Source: an uncultured Acetatifactor sp.
Lineage (GTDB): Bacteria; Bacillota; Clostridia; Lachnospirales; Lachnospiraceae
Length of the DNA: 39,163 nucleotides
Direction of reading: 5' to 3'
Assembly (NCBI GenBank): GCA_934394665.1
Contig: CAKRRS010000018.1
Span: 1 to 39,163 of the forward strand
Every line of letters begins with the position of its first letter. The stretch's first letter is position 1. Both the position numbers and the translations under genes were made by a program. This document shows positions 26,674 through 35,655 of this stretch, piece after piece. The notes beneath the pieces were generated by a model. It did no database searches and was not told the origin of the DNA. It worked only from the letters and a program-made list of their open reading frames with translations.

Positions 26674-28290
26674 TTATTTTACCAGATCCATCGGATCAAT
26701 CAGGCATTCTAACAGCATGGTATTATCTTCCGCAAGGAACTTGTCCAGCACTTCCTCCACGTGTTCCATATTCTCCAGACGAAGATACGGAATGTCATAA
26801 GCTGCGGATAATTTTTCCAGGTCAGGGCTTCCGGACAGATCTACCACGGAATAATGGTCTTTATAGGTATAATGCTGATACTCACGCACCATGCCGAGAT
26901 AATTGTTTTTCAGCACGATAATCTTCACCGGAATGTGATGCTGTCTTATCGTTGCCAGTTCCATCATGGACATCTGGAAAGAGCCGTCACCGCACACGGC
27001 AATGACCTGTTTGTCCATAGCCGCCGTCTTGGCTCCCATTGCGGCCGGAATGGAATATCCCATGGTACCCATACCGCCGGAAGTTAAAAATTTGCCTTTT
27101 TTCACAATATGATAACCGCAGGACCAAATCTGATTCTGACCGACATCTGCTACATAGACGCCGTCTTCCTGCATCTTTTCGGAAAGTCTGGTGATGAACG
27201 TCGCCGGATCCACGTAATCAGGATTCGGGGTTCTCTTTTTCTCCATAGTACTGCGGTACTCATTCAGCGTATTGATCCACTCCTCATAGTTGCAGGTGAA
27301 TTCCTCTTTTTCGAAATCCCGGAAAATATGTTTTGCATCACCGACCAGAGGAATCGATGGTCCGGCATTTTTACCGATCTCCGCAGGATCCACATCGATA
27401 TGTACCAGTATTTTATTCCGGGTGATCAGATCCGGCTGACTGACAGCCCGGTCTGCCACACGCGCTCCTACCATGATCAACAGATCAGATTCATTCATGG
27501 CACGGTTGGCATAAGCTTTGCCGTTGTTTCCCACCATTCCGTAATACAGAGGATGCTCTGTCGGCATCACACCGATGCCCATCATGGTGGAAACGACAGG
27601 AATTCCGTGTTTTTCGGAAAAACTGCGAAGTTCCTCTTCCGCTTCACTAAGCAGCACACCACCGCCGGCACAGATGATCGGACGTTTTGCTTTTTCCAGT
27701 TCTTTAATTACCTTTTTGATCTGTACGGCATGTCCCTTTACCGTCGGTTTATAAGTACGAAGATTTACTTCTTCCGGATAATGGTAATTCTTGATTACCG
27801 CATTCTGAATATCGATGGGAATATCGATAAGTACAGGTCCTTTTCTTCCGGTGTTGGCAATATAAAACGCTTCCTTGAATACTCTGGGAATGTCGTTTAC
27901 ATTTTTGACCAGATAGCTGTATTTTACAAAAGACTCCACCGCACCGGTGATATCGGCTTCCTGGAATACATCGCTTCCCAGCAGTTCGCTGTTTACCTGC
28001 CCGGTAATGCAGACTAACGGGATGCTGTCCGCAAAAGCCGTTGCAATACCGGTGATCACGTTGGTAGCACCCGGGCCGGAAGTCACCGCGCATACACCGG
28101 GTCTGCCGGTCATTCGTGCAACGCCGCTGGCTGCATGTGCTGCATTTTGTTCCGTACGGATCAATACCGTTTTGATCTCAGAATCCAGTATACTGTTAAA
28201 AAAAGGACAGATCGCCACTCCGGGATAACCGAAAACAGTCGTTACTCCCTCCGCTTCCAGACATTTTATAATTGCATCTGCTCCAATCAT
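26674..28290 (-). CDS. ilvB: Acetolactate synthase large subunit
   Basis: 538 residues with the three TPP-enzyme domains. Catalytic Glu47 in RTEQNAAHAA, the FAD-type middle domain, and the TPP/Mg motif GDGSFQ from 434 ending at NN (462-463) are present. It condenses two pyruvates, or pyruvate with 2-oxobutyrate, at the head of branched-chain amino acid synthesis. It is 28 bases after metH with AAAGGAG before the ATG. It is a little shorter than E. coli IlvI/IlvB (about 560-575) but with no missing core motif. Confidence 0.95.
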   Translation of the reverse strand: MIGADAIIKCLEAEGVTTVFGYPGVAICPFFNSILDSEIKTVLIRTEQNAAHAASGVARMTGRPGVCAVTSGPGATNVITGIATAFADSIPLVCITGQVNSELLGSDVFQEADITGAVESFVKYSYLVKNVNDIPRVFKEAFYIANTGRKGPVLIDIPIDIQNAVIKNYHYPEEVNLRTYKPTVKGHAVQIKKVIKELEKAKRPIICAGGGVLLSEAEEELRSFSEKHGIPVVSTMMGIGVMPTEHPLYYGMVGNNGKAYANRAMNESDLLIMVGARVADRAVSQPDLITRNKILVHIDVDPAEIGKNAGPSIPLVGDAKHIFRDFEKEEFTCNYEEWINTLNEYRSTMEKKRTPNPDYVDPATFITRLSEKMQEDGVYVADVGQNQIWSCGYHIVKKGKFLTSGGMGTMGYSIPAAMGAKTAAMDKQVIAVCGDGSFQMSMMELATIRQHHIPVKIIVLKNNYLGMVREYQHYTYKDHYSVVDLSGSPDLEKLSAAYDIPYLRLENMEHVEEVLDKFLAEDNTMLLECLIDPMDLVK

Positions 28291-28318
28291 CTTCGCACAC
28301 TCCTTTATTCTATGTTCA

Positions 28319-30871
28319 CTATGCCAAAAGGCTTTTTGCCAGTTTCACAGCATCCGCGGCGTCTTTGGAATAACCGTCCGCACCAATCTCATCTGCATAT
28401 TCCTGAGTAATTACCGCACCTCCGATAATGATTTTGGCAGTAATTCCTTCTTCTTTTGCAGCAGCTACGATTTCACGCATTCTCTGCATCGTTGTGGTCA
28501 TCAATGCAGAAAGTGCAATAAATTCGGCATGGTGTTCTTTCGCTGTCTCTAAAATCTTAGCCTGTGGCACATCTTTGCCGAGATCGATTACATGGAATCC
28601 ATGATTTTTCAGCATCAGTGCCACCAGATTTTTGCCGATATCGTGGATATCTCCTTCTACTGTAGCAATAACGACTACCGGCATTTCTTCTCCGCTGCCG
28701 TCGGTCTGCAATAAGGGCTCCAATACTTCGATTGCACTTTTCATTGCTTCGGCACTGGCAATCAATTGCGGCAGAAAATATTTTCCCTGATCAAAATATT
28801 CACCCACCTGATTGATGGCAGGAAGTAATACCTGATTTAAAAGTTCCGACGGTTTTTCTCCGCCTTCTAATGCTTCATGGGTAATCTTGGCAATACCGTT
28901 ACGATTTCCTTTCAGCACCGCATTTTTCAGCTTTTCCTGCAATTCGTTAATCTCAGGTGCTTTCTCTGCGTCCACTGCTTTTTTATCACCGGATGTATTC
29001 GTGCCCTGTGCTTCATTAGCGCCTTGTGTTGCATTAACACTCTGTGTTGCTCCTGTGCTTTCCAGGGCAGCCAGCTTTTCGGCGAGCGCAGCTTCCTTTT
29101 CTTCTCTTCTTTCCTTCACACCACCGGCATATTCTATGTAGCGAAGCGCGGCATCTTCTTTGTTCAGCAACAGATCCGCAGCAAGTGCGCAGCTCATGAG
29201 GAGTTCCTGGGAAGGATTCGCGATTGCCATGGTAAGTCCCGCCTGAATCGCCAATGTCAGGAAAGCAGTATTCACAAAGCTTCTCTCCGGCATGGAAAAC
29301 GAGATATTAGACAAACCGCAGATCGTCGCAAAACCATTTTCTTTACAGTACCGGATGGTCTCAAGTGTCTCCAGTCCGGCATTGGGATTCGCTCCTATGG
29401 TCGCCACCAGACCGTCGACGACAATATCTTCCTTTTTCATTCCGAACAAACAGGCGCGTTCGTAAATTTTATGAATGATTTCCTTTTTTTCTGCAATACT
29501 CTTCGGCAGACCCGCATCCGACAAAGGAAGCAAAATGAACATTGCTCCGTATTTTGCCACAATGGGAATCAGTTTTTCAAACTTTTCCGTCTCCAGTGAC
29601 ACAGAGTTCACCAAAGCACGTCCTGGATAATTGCGAAGTGCCGCTTCCAATACTTCCACATAACTGGAATCCAGTGACAGGGGCAGATTGGTCACACCAC
29701 TTACTTCCTCCATTGCCCGGAGCATACTCGCCTTTTCATCAATACCGCTCATCCCCATATTGATATCCAGTACTTTGGCACCACAGTTTTCCTGTTCTTC
29801 CGCGAACTGGATGACTTTTTCGAAATTTCCTTCACGCAGCTGCGCCTGAAGGGCTTTTTTGCCGGTAGGATTAATACGCTCTCCGACGACGAAGAATCCG
29901 TCATTTTGTCCGAAGCTGACGGTAGATCGTTCCGAAGTCAGATACCGGATTCCATCCGGGCGTCTTGGCACAGTCACGGTGGCTTCTGTGCCAAACCGGT
30001 CATGGATGCCCTGGATAAACGCAGGCGTCGTGCCGCAGCATCCGCCCAGAATCGTTGCACCGGCGTTTACCAGTACCTCCATTTCTTCTGCGAACTCATC
30101 TGCCTCCATGTTATAACAGGTCGTCCCGTTTTCATCCAGAAAAGGAAGTCCCGCATTCGGCTTTGCGATGACCGGAATTCTCGTAACAGATACCATATCA
30201 GAAATGATCTGCTCCATCTGTGCCGGACCCGTGGAGCAGTTGGCTCCGACAGCGACCACGCCCAGACTTTCCAGAACAATTGCCGCAGTTTTTGCGTCTG
30301 TACCGAACAACGTTCTGCCATCTGCCTCAAAGGTAAGGGTTGCAATCACCGGAAGATCACAGACTTCTTTTGCGGCAATCAGTGCTGCTCTGGTCTCTGC
30401 CAGGCTCATCATGGTCTCTACCACCAAAAGATTCGCTCCGGCATCCACCAGACACAGAATCTGCTCTTTGTAGATGTCGATCAATTCTTCCAGTTCCATT
30501 TTCCCCATGGGTTTCAACTGTTCGCCTGTCATGGTAAGATCTCCGGCCACATAAACAGGATGTCCCGGTGTACTTGCCGCAGCTTCTCTGGAAATCGCCA
30601 CCAGTTCATGAATCATGGAGGACATATTTTTTTCCAGATGAAATTCCGCAAGTTTCACACGGTTGGCGGTAAACGTCGGCGCATACAGAATATTGGTTCC
30701 GGCATGTACATATTCTTTTTGTAATTTTAACATGACATCCTTATGTTCCAGAATCCACTGCTCCGGGCACACACCGGAAGGCATACCGGCTTTCACCAGA
30801 TTGGAGCCGGTCGCACCATCCAGATATAAGATATGATTTTTACTTAATTGATTGAATGCTTCTCTCGTCAT
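28319..30871 (-). CDS. metH: Cobalamin-dependent methionine synthase without reactivation domain
   Basis: About 850 residues. Domains in order: homocysteine-binding barrel (1-295) with zinc ligands C212, C278, C279; pterin/methyltetrahydrofolate barrel (about 325-590) with FFVVGERINPTG; a low-complexity linker (603-640); a B12 cap helix region (640-730); and a B12-binding domain with the base-off motif DIHDIG at 741-746. It moves the methyl group from methyl-tetrahydrofolate to homocysteine. The C-terminal AdoMet reactivation domain of E. coli MetH (about 1227 aa) is missing; in related bacteria it may be a separate gene. ATG 30871 is chosen (AGGAAAAGAG upstream) over the ATGs at 30907/30904. 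Confidence 0.95.
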   Translation of the reverse strand: MTREAFNQLSKNHILYLDGATGSNLVKAGMPSGVCPEQWILEHKDVMLKLQKEYVHAGTNILYAPTFTANRVKLAEFHLEKNMSSMIHELVAISREAAASTPGHPVYVAGDLTMTGEQLKPMGKMELEELIDIYKEQILCLVDAGANLLVVETMMSLAETRAALIAAKEVCDLPVIATLTFEADGRTLFGTDAKTAAIVLESLGVVAVGANCSTGPAQMEQIISDMVSVTRIPVIAKPNAGLPFLDENGTTCYNMEADEFAEEMEVLVNAGATILGGCCGTTPAFIQGIHDRFGTEATVTVPRRPDGIRYLTSERSTVSFGQNDGFFVVGERINPTGKKALQAQLREGNFEKVIQFAEEQENCGAKVLDINMGMSGIDEKASMLRAMEEVSGVTNLPLSLDSSYVEVLEAALRNYPGRALVNSVSLETEKFEKLIPIVAKYGAMFILLPLSDAGLPKSIAEKKEIIHKIYERACLFGMKKEDIVVDGLVATIGANPNAGLETLETIRYCKENGFATICGLSNISFSMPERSFVNTAFLTLAIQAGLTMAIANPSQELLMSCALAADLLLNKEDAALRYIEYAGGVKERREEKEAALAEKLAALESTGATQSVNATQGANEAQGTNTSGDKKAVDAEKAPEINELQEKLKNAVLKGNRNGIAKITHEALEGGEKPSELLNQVLLPAINQVGEYFDQGKYFLPQLIASAEAMKSAIEVLEPLLQTDGSGEEMPVVVIATVEGDIHDIGKNLVALMLKNHGFHVIDLGKDVPQAKILETAKEHHAEFIALSALMTTTMQRMREIVAAAKEEGITAKIIIGGAVITQEYADEIGADGYSKDAADAVKLAKSLLA

Positions 30872-31018
30872 TGTTCTCTTTTCCTGTTTCTTAATTCTTT
30901 TCATCATACCACAATCTGCTTTTACTCGTAAAGTGGTCGTTTTAACATTATGAGGTTGCGTAAAGCGTCAGAATATGATAAATTCTATGTGAATCAATTG
31001 ATTTGGAGGATGATTATT

Positions 31019-31522
31019 TTGAAAAATAAAATACTTGCTATGACAGCCGGAATACTGACTGTGCTCACACTTACCGCTTGTGGAAAGGATCCGCAGCTGA
31101 CACAGTTTAAAGAAGAAATAGATGCTTTCTGCACTGAAATCTCTGATATCGACACGGAGATCAATAACGTGGATGCGCAATCCGAAAACGCAACAGAGGA
31201 ATTATTGGGATATCTCGACCAGCTGGATGCTGCTTTTCAGGATTTCGCCGCACTGGATTTTCCTACGGAATTTGATTATTTAGAGTCTCTGGCAGATGAA
31301 GCCGGCGAATACATGACAAACGCTGTGGAGAGCTATCATGACGCTTACAGTAACGGTGGTTACAATCAGCTTACCGCAGATTATGCCAAAGAAAACTACG
31401 CAAGAGCTTATAAGAGAATTCAGATCATTATCACTTTCCTGCATGGCGAACAGCCGGAAGATGTGAATCTGACGACTGCTGAAGAAACAACGGATGCGGA
31501 AACAACTTCTGCCGCAGAATAA
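31019..31522 (+). CDS. Small lipoprotein of unknown function
   Basis: About 167 residues from TTG 31019, with GGAGG nine bases upstream; an ATG at 31011 would sit right on the ribosome site. A lipoprotein signal peptide is clear: KNKIL, a hydrophobic stretch, and the lipobox LTAC. The mature part is acidic and helical (ISDIDTEINNVDAQSENA), with a Thr/Glu-rich tail ending TTSAAE. No family recognised. It is a lone plus-strand gene divergent from metH, ending at a bidirectional terminator. Confidence 0.8.
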   Translation: MKNKILAMTAGILTVLTLTACGKDPQLTQFKEEIDAFCTEISDIDTEINNVDAQSENATEELLGYLDQLDAAFQDFAALDFPTEFDYLESLADEAGEYMTNAVESYHDAYSNGGYNQLTADYAKENYARAYKRIQIIITFLHGEQPEDVNLTTAEETTDAETTSAAE

Positions 31523-31577
31523 CGCAAAATCAAAGAATATTTCATTGCATTTTCCGATAACAACTTCAGAAAAAAAG

Positions 31578-31604
31578 TCCCGGTACATTGTACCGGGATT
31601 TTTT
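31578..31604. terminator. Bidirectional terminator
   Basis: A 9-bp stem TCCCGGTAC/GTACCGGGA with T-runs on both strands serves the lipoprotein gene and the converging membrane-protein unit. Confidence 0.93.
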
Positions 31605-31616
31605 ATACAAAACTTA

Positions 31617-31907
31617 TTATTTTAAAATCTTGATCTGACCGATCAGGGGAACTTCCTTCTCCTGCTCCTGGCAAGCATAAATCAGGCCCATGATCCAGCA
31701 TACAAACAGGAAAATGCTAAGAATTGCATTTACAATACCACCAACATAAGGAATAAAGCTGATAACACCGGCAATGATCTGGCCGATCAGAATTACCAGT
31801 GCCTGATTCAGATGGAACTTAGCGCCCTCTTTATCGCCTGCGCAAAAAGCAACGATCCAGCCGATCCAAGTGATGTAAGCAATAATACCTGTAGTTTTTT
31901 TGTTCAT
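31617..31907 (-). CDS. DUF4870/Tic20-like small membrane protein
   Basis: 96 residues from ATG 31907 (GAGGGAG upstream; the frame extends to 32057 without a ribosome site). Starts MNKKTTGIIAYITWIGWIVA, then FHLNQALVILI, and three or so spans, a pattern seen in DUF4870/Tic20-like small membrane proteins. Function unknown. Last gene of the membrane-protein unit. Confidence 0.8.
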   Translation of the reverse strand: MNKKTTGIIAYITWIGWIVAFCAGDKEGAKFHLNQALVILIGQIIAGVISFIPYVGGIVNAILSIFLFVCWIMGLIYACQEQEKEVPLIGQIKILK

Positions 31908-31969
31908 ATTTTTCTCCCTCTGCACTTTTGTGCTTAAAATTTTCTGTATATGTATATAATCAAATACAG

Positions 31970-32404
31970 TCATAATGAAATATGAAAACCAAGAAGTAAC
32001 ACATTTTTTAAAATGAAGTTTCCAATCAGAATCACAACAGCCAGATACAAATGCCATTCATGAAATTTCCAACCTCTTATCCTGCCGATGTGCAATCTGG
32101 CAAAAGTCTGTGTCAGCATAAAACCGGCAAAAACAATTGCTGTATAAGTTACCAACGGATGATACCAGGTTGCAGTTAAAAGATGCCCGTGTAATAAAGC
32201 ATTCACCGCTCTCGTGCCTCCGCACCCGGGACAATAGCATCCGAATAGTCGATAAATCACACAGGTGTATCCGTCAAGTCTCGGAACAATGACATAAATG
32301 TAGATCAGAATTCCTACGAATCCAACCAACAGAAATATCCAGCCGACAATATAAAGTTGATCTTCCAGGCTTCGCTGTCTCTTAGTAGTAGTTAGCAAGT
32401 TCAC
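31970..32404 (-). CDS. DUF2752 membrane protein
   Basis: 144 residues starting at GTG 32404, inside the last 23 bases of the upstream gene. The DUF2752 hallmark CPGCGGTRA lies near residue 60, flanked by hydrophobic spans. Function unknown; the conserved cysteines could bind metal, which is a guess. A TTG two codons in is an alternative start. Confidence 0.85.
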   Translation of the reverse strand: MNLLTTTKRQRSLEDQLYIVGWIFLLVGFVGILIYIYVIVPRLDGYTCVIYRLFGCYCPGCGGTRAVNALLHGHLLTATWYHPLVTYTAIVFAGFMLTQTFARLHIGRIRGWKFHEWHLYLAVVILIGNFILKNVLLLGFHISL

Positions 32405-32828
32405 TCATGAATGCAACTGAAAATACAGTTGCTAAAATGGTAATCAGGATTCCCAATACAATACCGATAATAGAACAAATCAAGCCTGCTTTTGCAAGTC
32501 CGGTTCCACCCTGCTTATTGGCAAATACCGCGCAGATAATGCCTCCGATTCCGAATAAAGCGCCAATCCATCCGGTGCAGCATCCGAGAACGATAGAAAG
32601 AATACCCAGTACCAGGCTGACAATAGCCAGTACATTGGTGTCCTTGTTCTCTGCCTGCGCAGGTACGGTCTGTGCTGCCCGGGGCTGTACATTTGCCGTA
32701 TAATCCTGATAATTGTTTACAGGCTGTTCTGCCACGGGGGGCTCCTGTACAGGTTCTGCCGGAGTTACTTCTGTCGCTGTAGTATCTACAGTAACGTTGT
32801 TTTCGTTTTCAAAATTCTGTCCGTCCAT
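32382..32828 (-). CDS. DUF4190-like membrane protein
   Basis: 148 residues: a Pro/Glu/Thr-rich N-terminus (1-60), then two hydrophobic segments with LAIVSLVLGILSIVLG and GLAKAGLICSIIGIVLGI, the pattern of DUF4190-like proteins. AGGAG precedes ATG 32828. Its end overlaps the DUF2752 gene. Confidence 0.8.
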   Translation of the reverse strand: MDGQNFENENNVTVDTTATEVTPAEPVQEPPVAEQPVNNYQDYTANVQPRAAQTVPAQAENKDTNVLAIVSLVLGILSIVLGCCTGWIGALFGIGGIICAVFANKQGGTGLAKAGLICSIIGIVLGILITILATVFSVAFMSELANYY

Positions 32829-32866
32829 TTTCTCCTCTTTCCGCCCATTTTCATTCGGGCACTTTA

Positions 32867-33301
32867 TTAATCCGCCAAAGGATTACCTTTGCCGTCTTTG
32901 TCGATCTTGCCAGTCAGAATCATGATGGCTTCCACCAGTGCCCAGATTCCGACACCCATTAGAATGGGAATTCCGATAATAACACAACTTAAGAGTAATC
33001 CCACAATGGAAAGCACTAACTGCGTAACCGCTTTACCGGTATAACCAAGATAAAAATTATGTATGCCGAAACCTCCAAGGAAAATTCCCAGAAGTCCGGC
33101 TGCCAGTTTTGATTTTGCATCCGGTGCCGGCGCCTGTTTATTGGCTACACCGCAATTCAAACACACTGTTGCATCCGGAGCTAAAGGTTTACCGCAGTTA
33201 TGGCAATAATTACTGCCCTGCCCTTTGGCTACTCCGCACTTTACGCACATTACAGCTTCGTCTGTCATATAAGGCTCGCCGCAATTCTTACAATAGTACA
33301 T
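32867..33301 (-). CDS. Zinc-ribbon plus TM2 domain protein
   Basis: 144 residues. The first 55 carry two zinc-ribbon motifs (CKNCG...CVKCG and CHNCG...CLNCG). Residues about 65-125 form a TM2 domain: KLAAGLLGIFLGGFGIHNFYLG with two spans. TM2 proteins are membrane proteins of unclear role. ATG 33301 is preceded by GAGGGAGGAAGGA. Confidence 0.9.
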   Translation of the reverse strand: MYYCKNCGEPYMTDEAVMCVKCGVAKGQGSNYCHNCGKPLAPDATVCLNCGVANKQAPAPDAKSKLAAGLLGIFLGGFGIHNFYLGYTGKAVTQLVLSIVGLLLSCVIIGIPILMGVGIWALVEAIMILTGKIDKDGKGNPLAD

Positions 33302-33356
33302 TTATCCTTCCTCCCTCTTTTTTATGACTCAGTAGATATCCAGGTCATTAAGGTAC

Positions 33357-33385
33357 ATTATACAGGATGATGGTCTATTTTACCA
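33357..33385 (-). promoter_or_regulatory. Possible promoter of the TM2 unit
   Basis: The minus strand reads TGGTAA, 17 bases, TATAAT: perfect -10, weak -35. Confidence 0.5.
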
Positions 33386-33425
33386 GTGATATTTTACCAT
33401 TATAAAACCATCTAACGTGCAATTT

Positions 33426-34934
33426 TCAGACCCGTGTTGATTTTGCCCTTCTTTTTGTGAAAAAGCCAAAAACATTATGGTACAGTCCGCACCATCCTAA
33501 AACAGCCATTGTCGAGAATACCGGAATTGTGTTATAGAGATATCTCGCCCTGGCTTCGAATAACATCACAAATAGAAACATGCCGATAAAAGTAATGATC
33601 AGAATATTCAAAACACTCAGATTTTCCGAACCGGATGCTTCCTCCGTCTGTTTTTTCTTCCAAAGTCTGTAACTTGTAGTGATTGCAACCTGCAATGTTC
33701 CCATCACGATCCCGGTCAGAACGAAGATCCAGATCCCCTGGCTCAGTGTGGTAAACCAGATATAATCTTTTCCGTCCAGCCAGTAAAAATCACGCAGTGA
33801 CTGTTTCCAGCAGCTGTCCGTAATGTCAGGATAGTCCCACGCCTGAAAATATCCCTCCTGGTACCAGCTGAAGGTACCATCGTTAAAGTTCATGACCTGT
33901 TTTCGCAGCCAGAAATAAAGAGAGCCTTTGATTCCCCGGTCATGCATTCTGTTCCGAATACCGTTTATTTCATATTTAACTCTTACCGCTTTGGGATTGC
34001 CGGCAAAAGAACGTACAATCTCCAGACCTTCACCGGAACAGGAACCTGTAGTCTCTTCGTTTAACCCATTGTACATATAATTGCTCCACCCGATTTCCAT
34101 GTCGGGATCGTATTCATAATGCAGTGTCTGATACATTCCCTGTTTGCACCATGCCGCCAGAGCGAACGCAATCACAAGCATGAGCAATTTCATACCCAGT
34201 CTGCTTAATTTAAGTCGGATTCTACTTTCCGTATCCAACAGAATCCAAAGCGCATCCACTGCCACGATTGCGATCACAGTCACATAACAGGTAGCCTTCA
34301 TAATGCCGCTTAGGCTTCCGAGAAACATCAACAGACACCAAAAGAGATACTTCCATCGGCTTTTGCAGTTATGCAGAAGTGCATACAGAAAAATGAGCAG
34401 CATTGGCATTGCTATGGTACAGCTATCCGTGTAAGGAATTATTTTCCAGGGGGAAATTCCCAGAAAGAAACAGTTTACTACCAGTGCAACGACAGATGCC
34501 CCTATGTTCTTACTGATTTTCAGGACAAAAAGCACAGAGCACAGCACCGCTGCGGAAAGCATGATACACTGGTATTGAATCCAGATAAATTCCGGATTAT
34601 ACGGATAGACCTTCAGTCCTGACGAAATACAGTACAATTTGTATAAAAGCCATGTGATGGGAACATTATTGCTGTAAATCGTATAATAATCATCGTACCC
34701 AAGCTCTCCGCCCTCAAAGATCCAGTGCGCCGAATTTGCCACCGCTCCACAATCCCATCCGCCATAAAATGCGATGCATTTGGAAATGTTGACATTTATG
34801 AGATAGAAACACACACACACCACAACGGTTATGACGATAAAAACCATCTTTGCACGGGAAGTAAACGGAATTTTCCCGAGAAAATAATATAAAAATCCCA
34901 ACACTGCCGCCCCTGTCAGTGCGCATAAGAACAA
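33426..34934 (-). CDS. GT-C-like membrane glycosyltransferase, main part
   Basis: 502 residues, about ten or more membrane spans. An early loop has FYGGWDCGAVANSAHW and then DDYYTIYSNNVP, the placement and acidic character expected for the catalytic loop of GT-C (GT39-like) glycosyltransferases that use lipid-linked sugars outside the membrane. The large extracytoplasmic loop (about 270-390) is Trp/Tyr-rich. The only local start is TTG 34934 with a poor ribosome site. The same frame is open upstream to 35081 apart from one TGA at 34944-34946, so this is probably the main body of an interrupted gene of 551 residues. Confidence 0.75.
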   Translation of the reverse strand: MFLCALTGAAVLGFLYYFLGKIPFTSRAKMVFIVITVVVCVCFYLINVNISKCIAFYGGWDCGAVANSAHWIFEGGELGYDDYYTIYSNNVPITWLLYKLYCISSGLKVYPYNPEFIWIQYQCIMLSAAVLCSVLFVLKISKNIGASVVALVVNCFFLGISPWKIIPYTDSCTIAMPMLLIFLYALLHNCKSRWKYLFWCLLMFLGSLSGIMKATCYVTVIAIVAVDALWILLDTESRIRLKLSRLGMKLLMLVIAFALAAWCKQGMYQTLHYEYDPDMEIGWSNYMYNGLNEETTGSCSGEGLEIVRSFAGNPKAVRVKYEINGIRNRMHDRGIKGSLYFWLRKQVMNFNDGTFSWYQEGYFQAWDYPDITDSCWKQSLRDFYWLDGKDYIWFTTLSQGIWIFVLTGIVMGTLQVAITTSYRLWKKKQTEEASGSENLSVLNILIITFIGMFLFVMLFEARARYLYNTIPVFSTMAVLGWCGLYHNVFGFFTKRRAKSTRV

Positions 34935-34943
34935 AAAACGGTT

Positions 34944-35081
34944 TCATTCCACCGTAATGATCTTATGCATTTCATTATAATTCATATTACTTCCGTAAGA
35001 AATCATATAAAAGAAAACCGGAAGAAACAACAGCAATAAAAGGACAGCGAAAATAATGGTGCTGATATATTTTTTCTTCAT
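34944..35081 (-). pseudogene. N-terminal fragment of the glycosyltransferase, cut by in-frame TGA
   Basis: 45 codons from ATG 35081 (AAAGGA eight bases upstream, promoter at 35127-35155). Encodes a signal-anchor-like helix (IIFAVLLLLLFLPVFF) and a short outside segment ending IITVE before TGA. The next codons, in the same frame, read NRFLFLCALTG and continue into the glycosyltransferase. It could alternatively be a true 45-aa membrane peptide. Confidence 0.65.
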
Positions 35082-35126
35082 TCTGTGTGATCCTTTTCCA
35101 TATTATTCTGCAGTCTGTCGGACAAT

Positions 35127-35155
35127 ATTGTAGCATTTTTCCATCAGATTTACAA
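35127..35155 (-). promoter_or_regulatory. Promoter of the glycosyltransferase gene
   Basis: The minus strand reads TTGTAA, 17 bases, TACAAT, with TG one base before the -10. It points to 35081, not 34934, as the original start. Confidence 0.75.
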
Positions 35156-35174
35156 TATAGCAAGCGAGAAATCC

Positions 35175-35579
35175 CTATCCCACAAAATCTATCCGGTAAA
35201 TTTTGTCTGCCGGAATCTCTCTTTCCATGATCCGGATGCATTTCTTTTGTTGGTCTATTTTACGGATCTGCCCTTCCAACGTACAGTATGCTCCACCTTC
35301 TTTTTGGTGGTCCGGTAAAAAATAGGTAATTCTGACGATAATGGGATTCGCAAGATGTTCTCTGAGATAAGAAAGCTGTCTGTCAATCTCCTGCTTGCGA
35401 TCTTCTTCCAATTCTATAAAGTGTTCTGTCAGGCGTGCCGTTTCCCGCAAGGCATCGTCGTATCCTGTCAGTGCCGCAAAAGGTGAAAACTGTGCTGCCC
35501 GATCCTGCAAGGACATTCTGGGATGCCTTGGAGAATCCGGATGGGGAAGAAAAAGCATATCTTTATATTTGTCATTCAT
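35175..35579 (-). CDS. YolD-like protein
   Basis: 134 residues: LPHPDSPRHPRMS, then DRAAQFSPFAALTGYDDA, then a helical middle and ITYFLPDHQKEGGAY with a strand-rich end. This is the YolD-like family pattern that accompanies Y-family polymerases in Firmicutes. Its molecular role is unknown. AGGAG lies upstream of ATG 35579. It follows the polymerase by 76 bases and probably shares its SOS promoter. Confidence 0.85.
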   Translation of the reverse strand: MNDKYKDMLFLPHPDSPRHPRMSLQDRAAQFSPFAALTGYDDALRETARLTEHFIELEEDRKQEIDRQLSYLREHLANPIIVRITYFLPDHQKEGGAYCTLEGQIRKIDQQKKCIRIMEREIPADKIYRIDFVG

Positions 35580-35655
35580 TGCCTTGATCTCCTGCCTTTG
35601 ATCCGGTCACTTTCCCCAACAATATCTTCGGTACTTATCGTATGACCAGACGTTT

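Noticed and set aside
27109..28017. Plus-strand ORF of 302 codons opposite ilvB
   Set aside because: Antisense shadow; composition (many His, Phe, Arg) and lack of start signals do not look like a protein.
32829..32866. Hairpin GCCCGAATG...GGGC between the TM2 and DUF4190-like genes
   Set aside because: Short stem and no T-run after it; not a convincing terminator.
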